DNA of 64,000 nucleotides from Zestomonas insulae (GCF_016901015.1 NZ_JAFEUP010000004.1:372001-436000), one strand, 5' to 3'. Positions 45,706 through 58,300 are shown, counted from the first letter of the stretch. Program-made: numbers and translations. Notes: generated by a model not told the origin, from the sequence alone.

Positions 45706-46236
45706 ATGCGTCTAGCCCCTACCCTCACCGCAGTGGCCGTGTCCGCTGTGCTGCTCGGTTTGTCGATGGAATTGGCCGCCGCTGGCAAGGTCGACGTCAG
45801 CTACACCCATCCGGAGAAATTCCGCGATGCCAGCCTGCGCAGTGCCGGCTACGAGCGGGGTGCCGACGCCTTCGTCATGAAGGAACTCAGTGCCCACCTG
45901 CAAACGCTCGGCGACCGCTACCTGGCCGCCGGCCAAACCCTGCATATCGACATTCTCGACATCGACCTGGCCGGGCGTTACGAGCCGTGGCACAGCTATG
46001 CCTACGATGTGCGCTTCATGCGCGACATCACCTGGCCGAGCATCAAGCTGCATTACGAGCTGAAGCAGGACGGCAAGACCCTCGCCAACCAGGAACAGCG
46101 GGTCAACGACATGTTCTACCTGCAGCGCCCGGGGCGCAGCGTGCACAGCAGTGACCGGCTATATGCCGAGAAGGCCATGCTCGACGATTGGTTCCGCGAA
46201 CGCTTCGGCGAGCAGCGGGTCAGCGCCACCCATTGA
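45706..46236 (+). CDS. DUF3016 family exported protein
   Basis: A 176-residue protein with an N-terminal signal peptide (about 1-26, ending LAAAG or just before) and a DUF3016 domain: VDVSYTHPEKFRDAS, LQTLGDRYLAAGQTLHIDILDIDLAG, and SHAYD-like HSYAYDVR followed by DITWPSIKLHY. It has no cysteines or catalytic pattern that I recognise, and the function of the family is unknown. It is probably periplasmic. AGGAGG precedes the ATG at good spacing. It lies between the LysR gene and the efflux operon, with a 340-base regulatory gap after it. Confidence 0.87.
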   Translation: MRLAPTLTAVAVSAVLLGLSMELAAAGKVDVSYTHPEKFRDASLRSAGYERGADAFVMKELSAHLQTLGDRYLAAGQTLHIDILDIDLAGRYEPWHSYAYDVRFMRDITWPSIKLHYELKQDGKTLANQEQRVNDMFYLQRPGRSVHSSDRLYAEKAMLDDWFRERFGEQRVSATH

Positions 46237-46577
46237 GTGGCGCCAAGCTCTAACCCCCTTAACGTGCCGTCCGCGCATGATTCGGCCCCTGCATCCTGCA
46301 AGTAGGCGCATCGGCCAGCCGTCACGGCCGGTCGGCGACAGGCCGCGCCAACAGCGGCACTTCGCCAGCTCAGACCATCCATCCCGCCTGCCGCCACTGT
46401 CACAGAATCCGGTTAACCTGCAGCTTTCAGGACCCTAAACCGGGCCTGTTCAGACATATTTCGCATAGCGAAAAGCGTTTACAGACAATGCTGAATGTAA
46501 GTATCTTTATTAGCTTGCTAACGTCCCGTTTTTTCAGCGATTTCCGCACGCTTACACGCCTGAACGAGAGTCATCAG
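46237..46577. other. 341-base regulatory gap upstream of the efflux operon
   Basis: No gene is seen on either strand. The right end holds the perfect palindrome TTTCGC-ATA-GCGAAA (46459-46473) and a TtgR-type operator (46478-46501). In P. putida the divergent ttgR gene occupies the corresponding left side, but here no TetR-type coding sequence is present. Confidence 0.65.
46478..46501 (+). promoter_or_regulatory. TtgR-type operator and promoter of the efflux operon
   Basis: TTTACAGACAATGCTGAATG plus TAAG closely matches the P. putida TtgR operator as I recall it (TTTACAAACAACCATGAATG plus TAAG). The inverted halves TTACA and TGTAA (46479-46483, 46496-46500) are identical. It can overlap a promoter with -35 TTTACA and -10 TATCTT, so bound repressor would block transcription. 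Confidence 0.7.
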
Positions 46578-47702
46578 ATGTCCTTCAAGCCAGCCTTTTC
46601 CGCCCTGTTCGCCGCCGTCGCGGTGACCACGTTGCTGCTCAGCGGCTGCGACAAGCATGCCGAGCAACCCGCCGTCGGCACTCCCAAGGTCGGCGTGATC
46701 ACCCTGCGCCCGCAGCGCTTCGCGCAAACCAGCGAGCTGCCGGGACGTACCAGCGCCTACCGCATCGCCGAAGTCCGCCCGCAGGTGAACGGCATCATCC
46801 TTAAGCGCCTGTTCACTGAAGGCAGCGAGGTCAAGGCGGGACAGCAGCTGTATCAGATCGACCCGGCGACCTACCAGGCGACGTTCCAGAGCACCCAGGC
46901 GGCACTGAAATCGACCCAGGCACTGGCCGAACGCTACAAGGACCTGGTCAAGGACCAGGCGGTGAGCAAGCAGGAGTACGACGAGGCGCAGGCCAACTTC
47001 CTGCGTGACCAGGCCGCCGTCGACGCCGCGCGCATCAACCTGCGCTACACCAAGGTGCTGGCGCCGATCTCCGGGCGCATCGGGCGCTCCTCGGTCAGCG
47101 AAGGCGCGCTGGTCAACAGCGGCCAGGCCGATGCCATGTCGACCATCCAGCAACTCGACCCGATTTACGTCGACGTCACCCAATCGACCAAGGACATCCT
47201 GCGCCTGCGCAAGGAACTGACCAGCGGCAACCTGCAGAAAGCCGGCGCGCATGGCGCCAAGGTCAAGCTGACCCTCGAGGACGGCAGCCTCTACGGCCAT
47301 GAAGGCACCCTGGAGTTCTCCGAAGTGTCGGTGGATGCCGGCACCGGTTCGGTGGTTCTGCGCGCCGTGTTCCCCAACCCCGAGCACGAGCTGCTGCCGG
47401 GCATGTTCGTCCACGCCCAGCTGCTGCAGGGCGTCAAGGAACAGGCGATCCTCGCGCCGCAACAGGGCATCACCCGCAATGTGCGCGGCGAGCCGACCGC
47501 GCTGGTGGTCAACGCCGACAACGTGGTCGAGCGCCGCGAACTGAAAGCCGAGCACACCGTCGGCGACATGTGGCTGGTCAGCTCCGGGCTCAACAGTGGC
47601 GACCGCCTGATCACCGAAGGCCTGCAATACGTGCATCCCGGCGACAAGGTAGAAGTGAAGGCTGCCAGCAACGTCAAGACGCCAGAAGCAGCCGCGCGCT
47701 GA
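46578..47702 (+). CDS. ttgA: RND efflux periplasmic adaptor, TtgA/MexA-like
   Basis: A 374-residue membrane-fusion lipoprotein: signal peptide with lipobox LLSGC (C24), lipoyl/barrel-sandwich domain, helical hairpin (about 95-170; [20 protein letters not shown]), beta-barrel and membrane-proximal domains. It links the inner-membrane pump to the outer-membrane channel. I start at the ATG at 46578 ([10 protein letters not shown]) because it gives a proper lipoprotein signal; the longer frame begins inside the operator region. First gene of a three-gene efflux operon of the TtgABC/MexAB-OprM class. Confidence 0.94.
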   Translation: MSFKPAFSALFAAVAVTTLLLSGCDKHAEQPAVGTPKVGVITLRPQRFAQTSELPGRTSAYRIAEVRPQVNGIILKRLFTEGSEVKAGQQLYQIDPATYQATFQSTQAALKSTQALAERYKDLVKDQAVSKQEYDEAQANFLRDQAAVDAARINLRYTKVLAPISGRIGRSSVSEGALVNSGQADAMSTIQQLDPIYVDVTQSTKDILRLRKELTSGNLQKAGAHGAKVKLTLEDGSLYGHEGTLEFSEVSVDAGTGSVVLRAVFPNPEHELLPGMFVHAQLLQGVKEQAILAPQQGITRNVRGEPTALVVNADNVVERRELKAEHTVGDMWLVSSGLNSGDRLITEGLQYVHPGDKVEVKAASNVKTPEAAAR

Positions 47703-47712
47703 GGAACGTACC

Positions 47713-50700
47713 ATGTCGAAATTCTTCATCGACCGGCCGATTTTCGCCTGGGTGATCGCCCTGGTGATCATGCTGGCCGGCACCCTGTCGATCCTCAACC
47801 TGCCGATCCAGCAGTACCCGAGCATCGCCCCGCCATCGATCGCCATCCAGGTCAACTACCCGGGCGCCTCCGCGCAGACCGTGCAGGACACCGTGGTACA
47901 GGTGATCGAGCAGCAGCTCAACGGCATCGACAACCTGCGTTACATCAACTCGGACAGCAACTCCGATGGTTCGATGACCATCACCGCGACGTTCGAGCAG
48001 GGCACCAACCCGGATACCGCGCAGGTGCAGGTGCAGAACAAGCTGCAGCTGGCCACCCCGCTGCTGCCGCAGGAAGTGCAACAGCAAGGCATCCGCGTGA
48101 CCAAGGCGGTGCGCAACTTCCTGCTGGTGATCGGTGTGGTGTCCACCGACGGCAGCATGAGCCGCAACGACCTGTCCAACTACATCGTCTCCAACATCCA
48201 GGACCCGATCTCGCGGACCAAGGGCGTCGGTGACTTCCAGGTGTTCGGCGCGCAGTACGCCATGCGCATCTGGCTCGATCCGAGCAAGCTGAACAACTTC
48301 AAGCTGACCCCAATCGACGTGAAGAGCGCGATCCAGGCGCAGAACGTCCAGGTCTCCTCCGGCCAGTTCGGCGGCCTGCCGGCCGAGCCGGGTCAGCAGC
48401 TGAACGCCACCATCGTCGGCAAGACCCGCCTGCAGACCCCCGAGCAGTTCCGCCAGATCCTCCTCAAGGTCAACAGCGACGGCTCGCAGGTCCGCCTCGG
48501 CGACGTCGCCAAGGTCGAACTGGGCGGCGAGAACTACATCATCGGCGCGCAGTTCAACGGCATGCCGGCCTCCGGCATGGCGATCAAGCTGGCCACCGGC
48601 GCCAACGCGCTGGACACCGCCGCGGCGATCCGCACCACCATCGACCAGCTCAAGCCGTTCTTCCCGCCAGGCATGGAAGTGGTGCTGCCGTACGACACCA
48701 CCCCGGTGGTCTCGGCGTCGATCTTCGAAGTGGTCAAGACCCTCGGCGAGGCCATCGTCCTGGTCTTCCTGGTGATGTACCTGTTCCTGCAAAACTTCCG
48801 CGCCACGCTGATCCCCACCCTGGCGGTACCGGTGGTACTGCTCGGCACGTTCGGCGTGCTGGCTGCGGCGGGCTTCACCATCAACACCCTGACCATGTTC
48901 GGCATGGTGCTGGCCATCGGCCTGCTGGTCGACGACGCCATCGTGGTGGTGGAGAACGTCGAGCGGGTGATGACCGAGGAAGGCCTGTCGCCCCGCGAGG
49001 CGACGCGCAAGTCGATGGGCCAGATTCAGGGCGCGCTGGTCGGCATCGCCCTGGTACTGTCCGCAGTGCTGCTGCCGATGGCGTTCTTCGGTGGTTCCAC
49101 CGGGGTGATCTACCGGCAGTTCTCGATCACCATCGTCTCGGCCATGGGCCTGTCGGTGCTGGTCGCGCTGATATTCACCCCGGCGCTGTGCGCCACCCTG
49201 CTCAAGCCGATCCACAAGGGTGAGCACCACCACTCCGGCGGCTTCTTCGGCTGGTTCAACCGCAACTTCGAACGCAGCGTGAAGAGCTACGAGCGCGGCG
49301 TGGCCGGCATGCTCAAGCGCAAGGCGCCGTTCCTGCTGGCCTACGTGGTGATTCTGGTCGGCATGGTCTGGCTGTTCACCCGCATCCCCACCTCATTCCT
49401 CCCCGAAGAAGACCAGGGCGTGCTGTTCACCCAGGTGCAGACCCCCGCCGGCTCCAGCTCGATCCGTACCCAGGATGTGCTCGACCAGATGCGCACCTAC
49501 CTGCTGGAAGACGACGCGGTGAAATCGGTGTTCACCGTCAACGGCTTCAACTTCGCCGGCCGCGGGCAGAGCTCCGGCCTCGCCTTCATCATGCTCAAGC
49601 CCTGGGAAGAGCGCGGCGCCGGCCAGGACGTGTTCAGCGTCGCGCACCGCGCCAGCGAGCACTTCGCCGCGCTGATCGACGCCCGGGTGTTCGCCTTCGC
49701 CCCACCGGCGGTGATGGAGCTGGGTAACGCCACCGGCTTCGACTTCTTCCTGCAGGACCGTGCCGGCATCGGCCACGAAGCGCTGATGGCGGCGCGCAAC
49801 CAGTTCCTCGAGCTGGCCTCGAAGAACCCGGTGCTCGCCCACGTGCGCGCCAACGGCCTGGACGACGAGCCACAGTACCAACTGCAGATCGATGACGAGC
49901 GCGCCCGCGCCCTCGGCCTGTCGCTGGCGGACATCAACAACACCCTGTCGATTGCCTGGGGTGCCAGCTACGTCAACGACTTCATCGACCAGGGTCGGGT
50001 CAAGAAGGTCTATCTGCAGGGCTCGCCGTCCTCGCGGATGAGCCCGGAAGACCTCGACAAGTGGTACGTGCGCAACGCCGACGGCAACATGGTGCCGTTC
50101 TCCGCCTTCGCCAGTGGCGAGTGGATCTACGGCTCGCCGAAGCTGTCGCGCTTCAACGGCGTGTCCGCCGTACAGATCCAGGGCGAGCCGGCACCAGGAC
50201 GCAGTTCCGGTGAGGCGATGGACGCGGTGACCGAGATCGCCGCCCAGCTGCCGCCGGGCGTCGGCCTGTCGTGGAACGGCCTGTCCTACGAGGAACGCCT
50301 GTCCGGTGCGCAGGCGCCGGCGCTCTATGCGCTGTCTCTGCTGGTGGTGTTCCTCTGCCTGGCGGCGCTGTACGAGAGCTGGTCGATCCCCTTCTCGGTG
50401 ATGCTGGTGGTGCCGCTCGGCGTCGTCGGTGCGCTGCTCGCCACCTACATGCGCGGGCTGTCCAACGACGTGTTCTTCCAGGTCGGCCTGCTCACCACGG
50501 TGGGTCTGGCGGCGAAGAACGCCATCCTTATCGTGGAGTTCGCCAAGGAGCTCCACGAGCAGGGCAAGAGCCTCTACGACGCGGCCATCGAGGCCTGCCG
50601 CATGCGTCTGCGGCCGATCATCATGACCTCGCTGGCCTTCGTGCTCGGCGTGCTGCCGCTGGCGATTTCCAGCGGTGCCGGCTCGGGCAGCCAGCACGCC

Positions 50701-50844
50701 ATCGGCACCGGCGTGATCGGTGGCATGGTCACCGCCACGGTGCTGGCCATCTTCGGTGTTCCGCTGTTCTTCGTGCTGGTGTCCGCGCTGTTCAAGGGCA
50801 AGCCCCGCCGCGCCCACACCGGTGCGCACGAGGTGAGTGAATGA
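47713..50844 (+). CDS. ttgB: RND multidrug efflux pump, TtgB/MexB-like (HAE1)
   Basis: A 1043-residue proton-driven drug exporter of the HAE1 RND family, the usual length. It starts [20 protein letters not shown], with 12 TM helices and two large periplasmic loops. The proton-relay aspartates lie in helix 4 ([17 protein letters not shown], near 405-410) and the lysine in helix 10 region ([18 protein letters not shown]). RND motifs [17 protein letters not shown] and [16 protein letters not shown] are present. It would expel antibiotics, dyes and solvents. Ten bases separate it from ttgA, and its end overlaps ttgC by four bases. Confidence 0.97.
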   Translation: MSKFFIDRPIFAWVIALVIMLAGTLSILNLPIQQYPSIAPPSIAIQVNYPGASAQTVQDTVVQVIEQQLNGIDNLRYINSDSNSDGSMTITATFEQGTNPDTAQVQVQNKLQLATPLLPQEVQQQGIRVTKAVRNFLLVIGVVSTDGSMSRNDLSNYIVSNIQDPISRTKGVGDFQVFGAQYAMRIWLDPSKLNNFKLTPIDVKSAIQAQNVQVSSGQFGGLPAEPGQQLNATIVGKTRLQTPEQFRQILLKVNSDGSQVRLGDVAKVELGGENYIIGAQFNGMPASGMAIKLATGANALDTAAAIRTTIDQLKPFFPPGMEVVLPYDTTPVVSASIFEVVKTLGEAIVLVFLVMYLFLQNFRATLIPTLAVPVVLLGTFGVLAAAGFTINTLTMFGMVLAIGLLVDDAIVVVENVERVMTEEGLSPREATRKSMGQIQGALVGIALVLSAVLLPMAFFGGSTGVIYRQFSITIVSAMGLSVLVALIFTPALCATLLKPIHKGEHHHSGGFFGWFNRNFERSVKSYERGVAGMLKRKAPFLLAYVVILVGMVWLFTRIPTSFLPEEDQGVLFTQVQTPAGSSSIRTQDVLDQMRTYLLEDDAVKSVFTVNGFNFAGRGQSSGLAFIMLKPWEERGAGQDVFSVAHRASEHFAALIDARVFAFAPPAVMELGNATGFDFFLQDRAGIGHEALMAARNQFLELASKNPVLAHVRANGLDDEPQYQLQIDDERARALGLSLADINNTLSIAWGASYVNDFIDQGRVKKVYLQGSPSSRMSPEDLDKWYVRNADGNMVPFSAFASGEWIYGSPKLSRFNGVSAVQIQGEPAPGRSSGEAMDAVTEIAAQLPPGVGLSWNGLSYEERLSGAQAPALYALSLLVVFLCLAALYESWSIPFSVMLVVPLGVVGALLATYMRGLSNDVFFQVGLLTTVGLAAKNAILIVEFAKELHEQGKSLYDAAIEACRMRLRPIIMTSLAFVLGVLPLAISSGAGSGSQHAIGTGVIGGMVTATVLAIFGVPLFFVLVSALFKGKPRRAHTGAHEVSE

Positions 50845-52283
50845 GAAAGTCCCTGCTGTCCCTGACCATCGCCGCGCTGGCGCTCGGCGGTTGCTCGCTG
50901 ATTCCCGACTATCAGCGCCCGGCCGCGCCGATCGCCGACACCTGGCCTGAGGGCCAGGCCTACCCGCCCGCCGCGGAAGTGAATGGCGAATCCTCGGCCC
51001 TGCAAGGCTGGCGCGAGTTCTTCCACGACCCGGCGCTGCACCGGCTGATCGAGATTGCCCTGGACAACAACCGCGACCTGCGCACCGCCGCGCTGAACGT
51101 CGAGGCTTACCAGGCGCTGTACCGCATCCAGCGCGCCGACCTGTACCCGAACGTCTCGGCGGCCGCCGGCGCGACCCGCCAGCGCATCCCCGAACGTCTG
51201 TCGCAGACCGGTGACTCGACGATCAACAGCCAGTACAGCGCGACCCTCGGCACCAGCTGGGAGCTCGACCTGTTCGGCCGCGTACGCAGCCTGCGCGACG
51301 CCGCCCTGGAGCGCTACTTCGCCACCGACGAAGCGCAGCGCAGCACGCAGATCAGCCTGATCGCCAGCGTGGCCGACGCCTACCTGACCTGGCAGGCCGA
51401 CCAGGACCTGCTCGAGCTGACCCAGGACACCCTGCGCACCTTCGAGAAGAGCTACAGCCTGACCCAGCGCAGCTTCGACGTCGGCGTCGCCTCGGCGCTG
51501 TCGCTGAGCCAGTCGCGCACGTCGGTGGAAACCGCCCGCGTGCGCCTCAACCAGTACCAGCGGCGGGTCGCCGAAGACCGCAACGCACTGACCCTGCTGC
51601 TCGGCCACAGCCTGCCCGAGGACTTGGCCAAGCCGCTGGACCTCGACGCCGACCTGTTCAACGAACTGCCAGCCGGCGTGCCGTCCGAGCTGCTGCAACG
51701 GCGCCCGGACATCCTCGCCGCCGAACACCAGCTGCGTGCCGCCAACGCCGACATCGGCGCGGCGCGCGCGGCGTTCTTCCCGAACATCAGCCTGACCGCC
51801 AACGCCGGCACGCTGAGCCCGGACCTCTCGGGGATGTTCGAAGGCGGCTCCGGCACCTGGTTGTTCAGCCCGCAGATCAGCCTGCCGATCTTCAACGCCG
51901 GTGCGCTGGAGGCCAACCTCGACTACGCCGAAGTACAGAAGAACGTGCAGGTCGCGCAGTACGAGAAGACCATTCAGACCGCCTTCCGCGAAGTCGCCGA
52001 CGGCCTCACCGCGCGTGCTACCTACCGCGATCAGCTGCAGGCGCAGCGTGATCTGGTCAGTGCCAGCCAGGACTACTACCGCCTGGCCGAGCGCCGCTAC
52101 CAGACCGGCATCGACAGCAACCTGACCTTCCTCGATGCGCAGCGTCAGCTGTTTGCCTCGCAGCAGGCGCTGATCATCGACCGTCTCGCCCAGCTCAGCG
52201 CGGAAGTGCAGCTGTACAAGGCGCTTGGTGGTGGCTGGACGGCGCAACGCCTCAGCCAGAACCCCGCCACACCGAAGTCCTGA
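50841..52283 (+). CDS. ttgC: Outer-membrane efflux channel, TtgC/OprM-like
   Basis: A 480-residue TolC-superfamily lipoprotein of the NodT/OprM type: signal with lipobox LALGGC (C18), two outer-membrane efflux repeats, beta-barrel strands and long alpha-helical tunnel segments ([47 protein letters not shown]). Motif [31 protein letters not shown] is typical for OprM. It overlaps ttgB by ATGA. The three genes form a complete tripartite pump with no regulator between them. Confidence 0.96.
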   Translation: MRKSLLSLTIAALALGGCSLIPDYQRPAAPIADTWPEGQAYPPAAEVNGESSALQGWREFFHDPALHRLIEIALDNNRDLRTAALNVEAYQALYRIQRADLYPNVSAAAGATRQRIPERLSQTGDSTINSQYSATLGTSWELDLFGRVRSLRDAALERYFATDEAQRSTQISLIASVADAYLTWQADQDLLELTQDTLRTFEKSYSLTQRSFDVGVASALSLSQSRTSVETARVRLNQYQRRVAEDRNALTLLLGHSLPEDLAKPLDLDADLFNELPAGVPSELLQRRPDILAAEHQLRAANADIGAARAAFFPNISLTANAGTLSPDLSGMFEGGSGTWLFSPQISLPIFNAGALEANLDYAEVQKNVQVAQYEKTIQTAFREVADGLTARATYRDQLQAQRDLVSASQDYYRLAERRYQTGIDSNLTFLDAQRQLFASQQALIIDRLAQLSAEVQLYKALGGGWTAQRLSQNPATPKS

Positions 52284-52290
52284 GTACCGT

Positions 52291-52314
52291 CAGGGGCGGC
52301 CTGCGCCGCCCCTG
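52291..52314. terminator. Hairpin between ttgC and the peroxidase gene
   Basis: A 10-bp perfect GC-rich stem (52291-52300 and 52305-52314, loop CTGC) lies between the convergent ttgC and peroxidase genes. There is no T-run, so termination may be weak or need Rho. Confidence 0.55.
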
Positions 52315-52326
52315 AACGGCCCCTCC

Positions 52327-55300
52327 TCACACCAACTGGAAGTCCGCAGACGTCACGTTGCCGACGGTGACCCCGACCAGACGGATCGAATCCTCGCCGA
52401 TGGTGATGCGCGTATCGGCGCCGTCGGCGGCGATCTGCACGTTAGCGGCGAAGCTGGCTGCATCGAAGCCGTAGCTGCTCAAGTTGAGCAGGTCCTGGCC
52501 GCCGGCGGCGACCGCATCGAAGCCGACGATCGTGTCCTGGCCAAATCCGGCGCTGAACATGAAGATGTCGTTGCCGGAATCGGCCACCAGGGTGTCGTTG
52601 CCAGCCCCGCCGGTGACGATGTCGTTACCCGCCCCGCCGTCGATGAAGTCATCACCGGCGCCGCCGTCGAGGGTATCGTTGTTTGCCCCGCCGTTGAGCT
52701 GGTCGTTGCCATCGCCGCCCAGCAGCAGGTCGTCACCGGTACCGCCGTCGAGGATGTCGTCGCCGATGCCGCCGTCCAGGCTGTCGTTGCCCGCCCCGCC
52801 GTTCAGCGTGTCGTTGCCCTCCCCGCCGCTCAGGCTGTCGTTGCCACCGTCGCCATTCAGGGTGTCGTTGCCCGCCTCACCGGCCAGCGTGTCGTTGCCC
52901 AGGCCACCGGTCAGCACGTCGTTGCCGGCGCCGCCGAACAGGCTGTCATCGCCGCTGCCGCCGCTCAGGTTATCGGCCAGTGCCGAGCCGATCATGCTGT
53001 TGTTCGACGCGTTGCCGACCGCCACCACCGCGCCGCCGAGCTGGACGAAGTTCTCCACGTTGTTGGCCAGGGTGTAGCTGGCGCTGGTCGAGTACACCGT
53101 ATCGATACCCGCGCCGGCCGCTTCGACCACCACGTCGGTGGCCACATCCACGTAGTAGGCGTCGTCGCCGAGCCCACCCACCAGCCGGTCGGTGCCGGCG
53201 CCGCCGTCGAGCACGTCGTTGCCGGTGCCGCCGGTGATGGTGTTGGCCAGCGCGTTGCCGGTACCGGTGAAATTGCCAGTGCCGACGTACGTCAGGTTCT
53301 CCACGTTGGCCAGCAGCGTGTAGCTGCCGAGCACCGACTGCACCGTGTCGGTCCCGCCGCCCAGTGCTTCGTTGACTTGGTCGCCGGCATCGTCGACCAC
53401 ATAGGTGTCGTTGCCGGTGCCCCCGCTCATCTGGTCGGCGCCAGTGCCGCCATCCAGCGTGTCGGTGCCGTCGCCGCCAAGCAGCGTGTCGTTGCCGGCA
53501 CCACCGAGCAGCGTGTCGTTGCCGATGCCGCCGTCGAGCAGGTCGTCACCATCGAGGCCGCTGAGTACGTCGTTGCCGCCGTTGCCGAAGGCGATGTCGT
53601 CACCCTCGGTGAGCAGCGGCCCGTTGGCCGCGGTGGTGCCGTCGTAACGGTCGCCGACGATGCCGCTGGCCGCGGAGATCACGCTGTTGGTGTAGCCGGC
53701 GTCGTCGGTGTAGTTGACCACCACACGTAGCGACTGATTGACCTGCGCCTGGGTCGGCACGAACTGCGCCGCGTTGGCGCCGGCGATGTCGACCCACAGG
53801 CCGGCGACCAGCATCTGCCACTGGAAGCCGAACGTGGCGTTCAGCGTGCCGTTGCCGTCGACGATGCCGGCGGTCAACGCGGTCAGCGCCACGCCCTCGG
53901 TCGGTGTGCTGTCACTCAAGGTCGGCAGGCCGGTGGGTGCCTGGTTGGTCAGCCACATGATCTCGCCGTTGGCGAACTGCAGGCGTTCGATATTGAGCAG
54001 ACGGTCGGTACCGTCGCCGAACAGCGCGCCGTTGATCGGTCCTACAAAGTTGGCCGGATCGACCGTGACGTGCTGCACCGTCCAGCTGCCATCGGCGTTG
54101 CGAACCACGTCGTAGTTCTCGCGCACGTCCCAGTACACCGCGGTGTCGACATCGCCGGCCTGATTGCCGTTGAGCACCTCGCGGACGATCTTCAACTGAC
54201 TCGGGTTGATCTGCCGGGTCATCATCATCGCCTGCAGCTCGGTCATGTTCTCCGCCGAGAACAGCTCGACCTCCGGATTGTCGCGGTCGCGCACGCTGAT
54301 CCGCACATTGAGCCAGGAGTCGCCGTCGATGATGTCGTCGCCGCCACGGCCCATGATGGTGTCGCTGCCGCCGCCACCGAGGATGATATTGCCGCCGTTG
54401 TAGACCAGCGCGTTCGGATCGCCTAGCGGCGTGCCGCCGACGATGTCCTGCAGACCGCTGATGCGATCGACGCCAGCCTGGGTCAGTTCATGGTTGAGCA
54501 GGGTCTGCAGCTCATCCTCCAGCGCCGGGTCGTTGCCGCGGTTGTCGCCGAGCAGCACGTCGTTGTACTTCCAGCCGGACAGGCCTTCGACCTGGTCGAA
54601 GCGGTCGCGCAGGATGTCGGCCTCCACCGTGGTGAAGATCGGGATGTTGAGGTCGGTGTTGGCACCCAACGGGTCGTTCTTGTGGATCGCCCAGTCGAAG
54701 CCGAACATCCCCTCGTTGCGCTGGATGCCCAGGCCCTGGACCATGATGTCGTCGCCGGACTCGCCGTCGTAGTCGGTGTCGTTGCCATTCCCGTCGAGCA
54801 CGTCGTGGCCGATGATCGGGCTGTTGAAGAACAGCTCGGAGTTGTCGCCAGCCAGGGTGTCGAAGCTGTCGCCGCCCTCCATCCAGTCATCACCTTCGTT
54901 GCCGAGCAGGAAGTCGATGCCGCTGCCGCCGCGAATGAAGTCATCGCCACGGCCGCCGAACACTTCCTTGCCGTCCGGACCGGCGAGCACGAAGTCGCTG
55001 CCGTCGCCGGCGAAGATCAGGGTCAGGCCGTTGCCGGCGTTGATCACGTCGTTGCCGCCGTCGCCATGGATCAGCGCGGTGGCGCCGATGTCGGTGCCCA
55101 TGTCGGTGATCAGGTCGTCGCCTTCGCCGCCGTGGATGATGTCGACGCCGAAGCCGCCTTCCAGGGTGTCGTCGCCGGCATCGCCCCACAGCGTGTCGTC
55201 ACCGTCGCCGCCGATCAGGATGTCGTTCTCCGCCGAACCGCCAAGCACGGTGTGCTCGCCGCCGCGGAACTGCAGCAGGTCGGTGTCGCCGTCACCATCC

Positions 55301-58300
55301 AAATCCTGGCGCACCACCTTGTTGCTCAGCGCCTGGCGGATCGGGTCGTCCCAGGTCGGGTCGGCGCCGATTTGCCGCTGCGTCTCGATCTCGAGGATGT
55401 AGTCGACGTTGGCAAACAGCAGCCCCGGCAGGTGCGAGGAGTTCGGATCGCCGAGGTCGGTGTTGCGCATCACCAGGTTGGAGAACGAGTTGGCCTCCAG
55501 CTCGTTGAGCAGGTTGGTGCCCTGCACGCGGCTCAGGTAGTAGAAGCGGTCGCCGTTCTGCAGGTTCTCGATCTGCGATTCGAAGACGAAGTTGAAGGTC
55601 GAGCCGAGCATGCCGCCGAACGGCATCTTCTCCTCGGCCAACCCGCCGATCCAGAAGTCGACGCTGTTCAACCCGCTGTTGGCGGCGGTCCAGGCGCCGG
55701 TGCTATTGAGGAAGGCATCGCGATCAGCCGGCGTGCCCACCCCACCGAGCACCAGCAGCGAGGCGGCGGCGCGCTTCTCTTCCAGAGTGTCGGCGTCGAG
55801 GATGCTCTGGTGCTTGCCATAGGCGGCGATGAAGTTGATCACCGAGGCCGGGTTCTTCAGGTGCATGGCGAAGTCGGTCCAGCTCACATACGGCTTGAGC
55901 TGGCTGTCGCCGGTCGCCTCGAAGAACTGCTCACGCGCCGCGTTCAGCGACGGCACCCCGGTGTCGCGGGCACGGGCGATGTTGATCGCCGCCAGGTCGA
56001 GCGGCAGACCGACCAGGTTGTTGCGCAGCGCCTCGGTGACGAACTCGTCGATCTCGTTGCCGACCTGGCGACTCATGCCGCGAATGATCGCGCCGGCGGC
56101 CGCCTCCGCCGACACGCCACTGGCGGCGAAGGCCAGCGGGTTGAGGAAGGCTTCGATCAGGCCGATCTGGTCGTTGCTGCCGATGGTGCCGGTCTCCAGG
56201 TCCATGCCGATGCGGTCGACGGTCTCGCGCAGCATGGAGTGGCCGAAGCGGTACACCACGTGGGCGAACTCGGCGAAGATCGCCGGGTCGATGTCGGCGG
56301 TGTTGGAGAACACGAAGGGGTCGATGTTCGGCTGCACGGTGCGCGCGAACTCCTCGAACACCATGTGCTGGTACTGCATTTCGTTGACGAAGCGCGCCGC
56401 CTGGAACAGCCGCTCGCCGTCCCACAGCAGGTTGGCGATTTCCGTCGCATCGGTGGGCACGGCGGCCACGTCGACCAGCAGCCACTCGTTGAGGAAGGCC
56501 AGGTCGCCGGAGTCGAGGATGGTCTGCTTGTTGGCCTCGACCAGGCGGTTGTGCTCGGCGTGGAACACGTGGTGCACGGCAGTCAGGCCGATGTTCTCGT
56601 TACCGCGGCCGTCGCCGGTGATGTAGTGGGCGTCGAGCAGTTCGTTGTCGTACTGGGTGTTGTTGCCGCGCGTATCGACCGGCACCGGGTTGCCGGCGAC
56701 ATCATCGGCGTCGGCCACCAGCTGACCGCTGGCGTTGAGCACCGGCTTGGCGGTGTGGGCGATGTCGTCGAGGAACGCATGGCCGGTGCGCACCGCCAGT
56801 TCGGTGCTGATCGGCGCCGCCGGATCGCCTTCGACGATGGCGATGCCCAGCGGATTCTCCGCCGTCGGGGTGACCCGCACGTAGAGCTGCGGGAAGCCGT
56901 CGGCGCCACGAATGAACTCGCCATAGGGGTCCATCAGCAGCATCGGCACGTTGGTCACATCCCAATCGGCCAGATCGATGCCCAGCACTTCACGGGCCTG
57001 CTCCTTGATGTCCGCCCAGGTCGCCAGCCCGCCGTTATCCCCGTCGAGCATGTGCCCGGTGGCCACCGGCTTGCCGTCGACCAGCACGTATTCGCGGAGG
57101 AACGCCTGGTGCGAGGCGTTGGAGGTGTAGGTCTGGTTCTGGTCGATGTACGGCGTGGTCTGGTTGACGTGCTCGTGCACGTCGTCGGCGGTGCCGAGCA
57201 CCCCGTCGGCACCGACCTGGTTAGTGGCGCGGGTGAGGACCATGAAGTTGGTGTGGCTGCCCGGCACGTACAGCGGGTCATCCGGCATCAGCGGGATGTA
57301 CACGGTGCCGCTGCCGCCCTTGTTGACCAGGTCCAGGCCGTGGTCGAAGAACTGGCCGAACAGGGTCATCCAGGAGTTGAACGGCGCGGTCAGGCCCTCG
57401 TCGGCGGAGACGTTGGGGATCACCACGGTGTCGTTTTCCACCGTCAGGCCGGCGCCGTCGAGCAAGGTGTTCAGGGTGCCCGAGGCGGCAGTCGCTGCGG
57501 CGTCGGCAGCATCACTGGCGGCGACCAGCTGGGCCTGTTCGGCCTGCTCGGTGGCCAGCGCCTGGGTCGCGGCGTTGACCGCGGACAGCGCGTCGGTCAG
57601 CGCGGTGGTCGCCACAGTGGCGGCCTGGCCGAGGCTGGTGGCGGTGGCCTGGGCGGTCTGGTAGCTGGCGAAGGCGCTGTTGAACTGCGCCAGCACTGTC
57701 CCATAGTTCGGGTCGGCCGGGCTGAGCGAGCCGAGCAAGGTCGCTGCGCTGACGAAGTCGGCGAACGCGCCGTTGGCGGTGGTCACCGCTGCCGCGTGCG
57801 CCTGGTTGGCCGCATCGGCCGCCACCTGGGCGTCGGCCGCCGCGCTCGAGGCGGCGCCGGCCGCCGCCTGGGCTGCAGCCAGCTCGGCGGCACCGGCGGC
57901 CTCGGCAGCTGACGCCGCGCTGGCGGCACTCACAACCCCGGCAATCGCGCTGTAGGCCGCGACGATCTGCTGCGCGGTGGCGTAGGCATTGCTCGCGCCA
58001 ATCGCTTCCAGCGCGGCCATCACCGCCGCCAGGTTACCCAGCGACTGGTCGACCACCAGATTGCTGATGGTGCGCGGCTGCGAGTCGAACACGAATCCGG
58101 CGGTCTGCAGGTAGCTGGTCAGCGACACCGCCGGCGCTGGGCCGGGGCCGTCCGGATCGCCACCCTCGGCGGTGAGGAAGGTCGGATCGAGCAGACGCTT
58201 CATCAACTGGTCGGCCGAGCCGTACAGCTCCTGCCCGGGAATCAGGCTGTTCAGCGTGCCATCGACGGTACGCAGCCCTTCCGGCAACAACGGGCTTTCG

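Noticed and set aside
52470..53600. Regularly spaced GTCGTTGCC-like repeats that could suggest a CRISPR array or tandem DNA repeat
   Set aside because: They are the codons of the RTX nonapeptide repeats (GGxGxDxL) read on the opposite strand. Spacing is 27 bases in frame and there are no unique spacers.
54490..57912. An open frame of 1140 codons on the plus strand opposite the RTX peroxidase gene
   Set aside because: It is entirely antisense to a gene with clear catalytic motifs; long antisense frames are common in GC-rich DNA, and its translation is low-complexity Val/Gly/Asp/His sequence without a domain.
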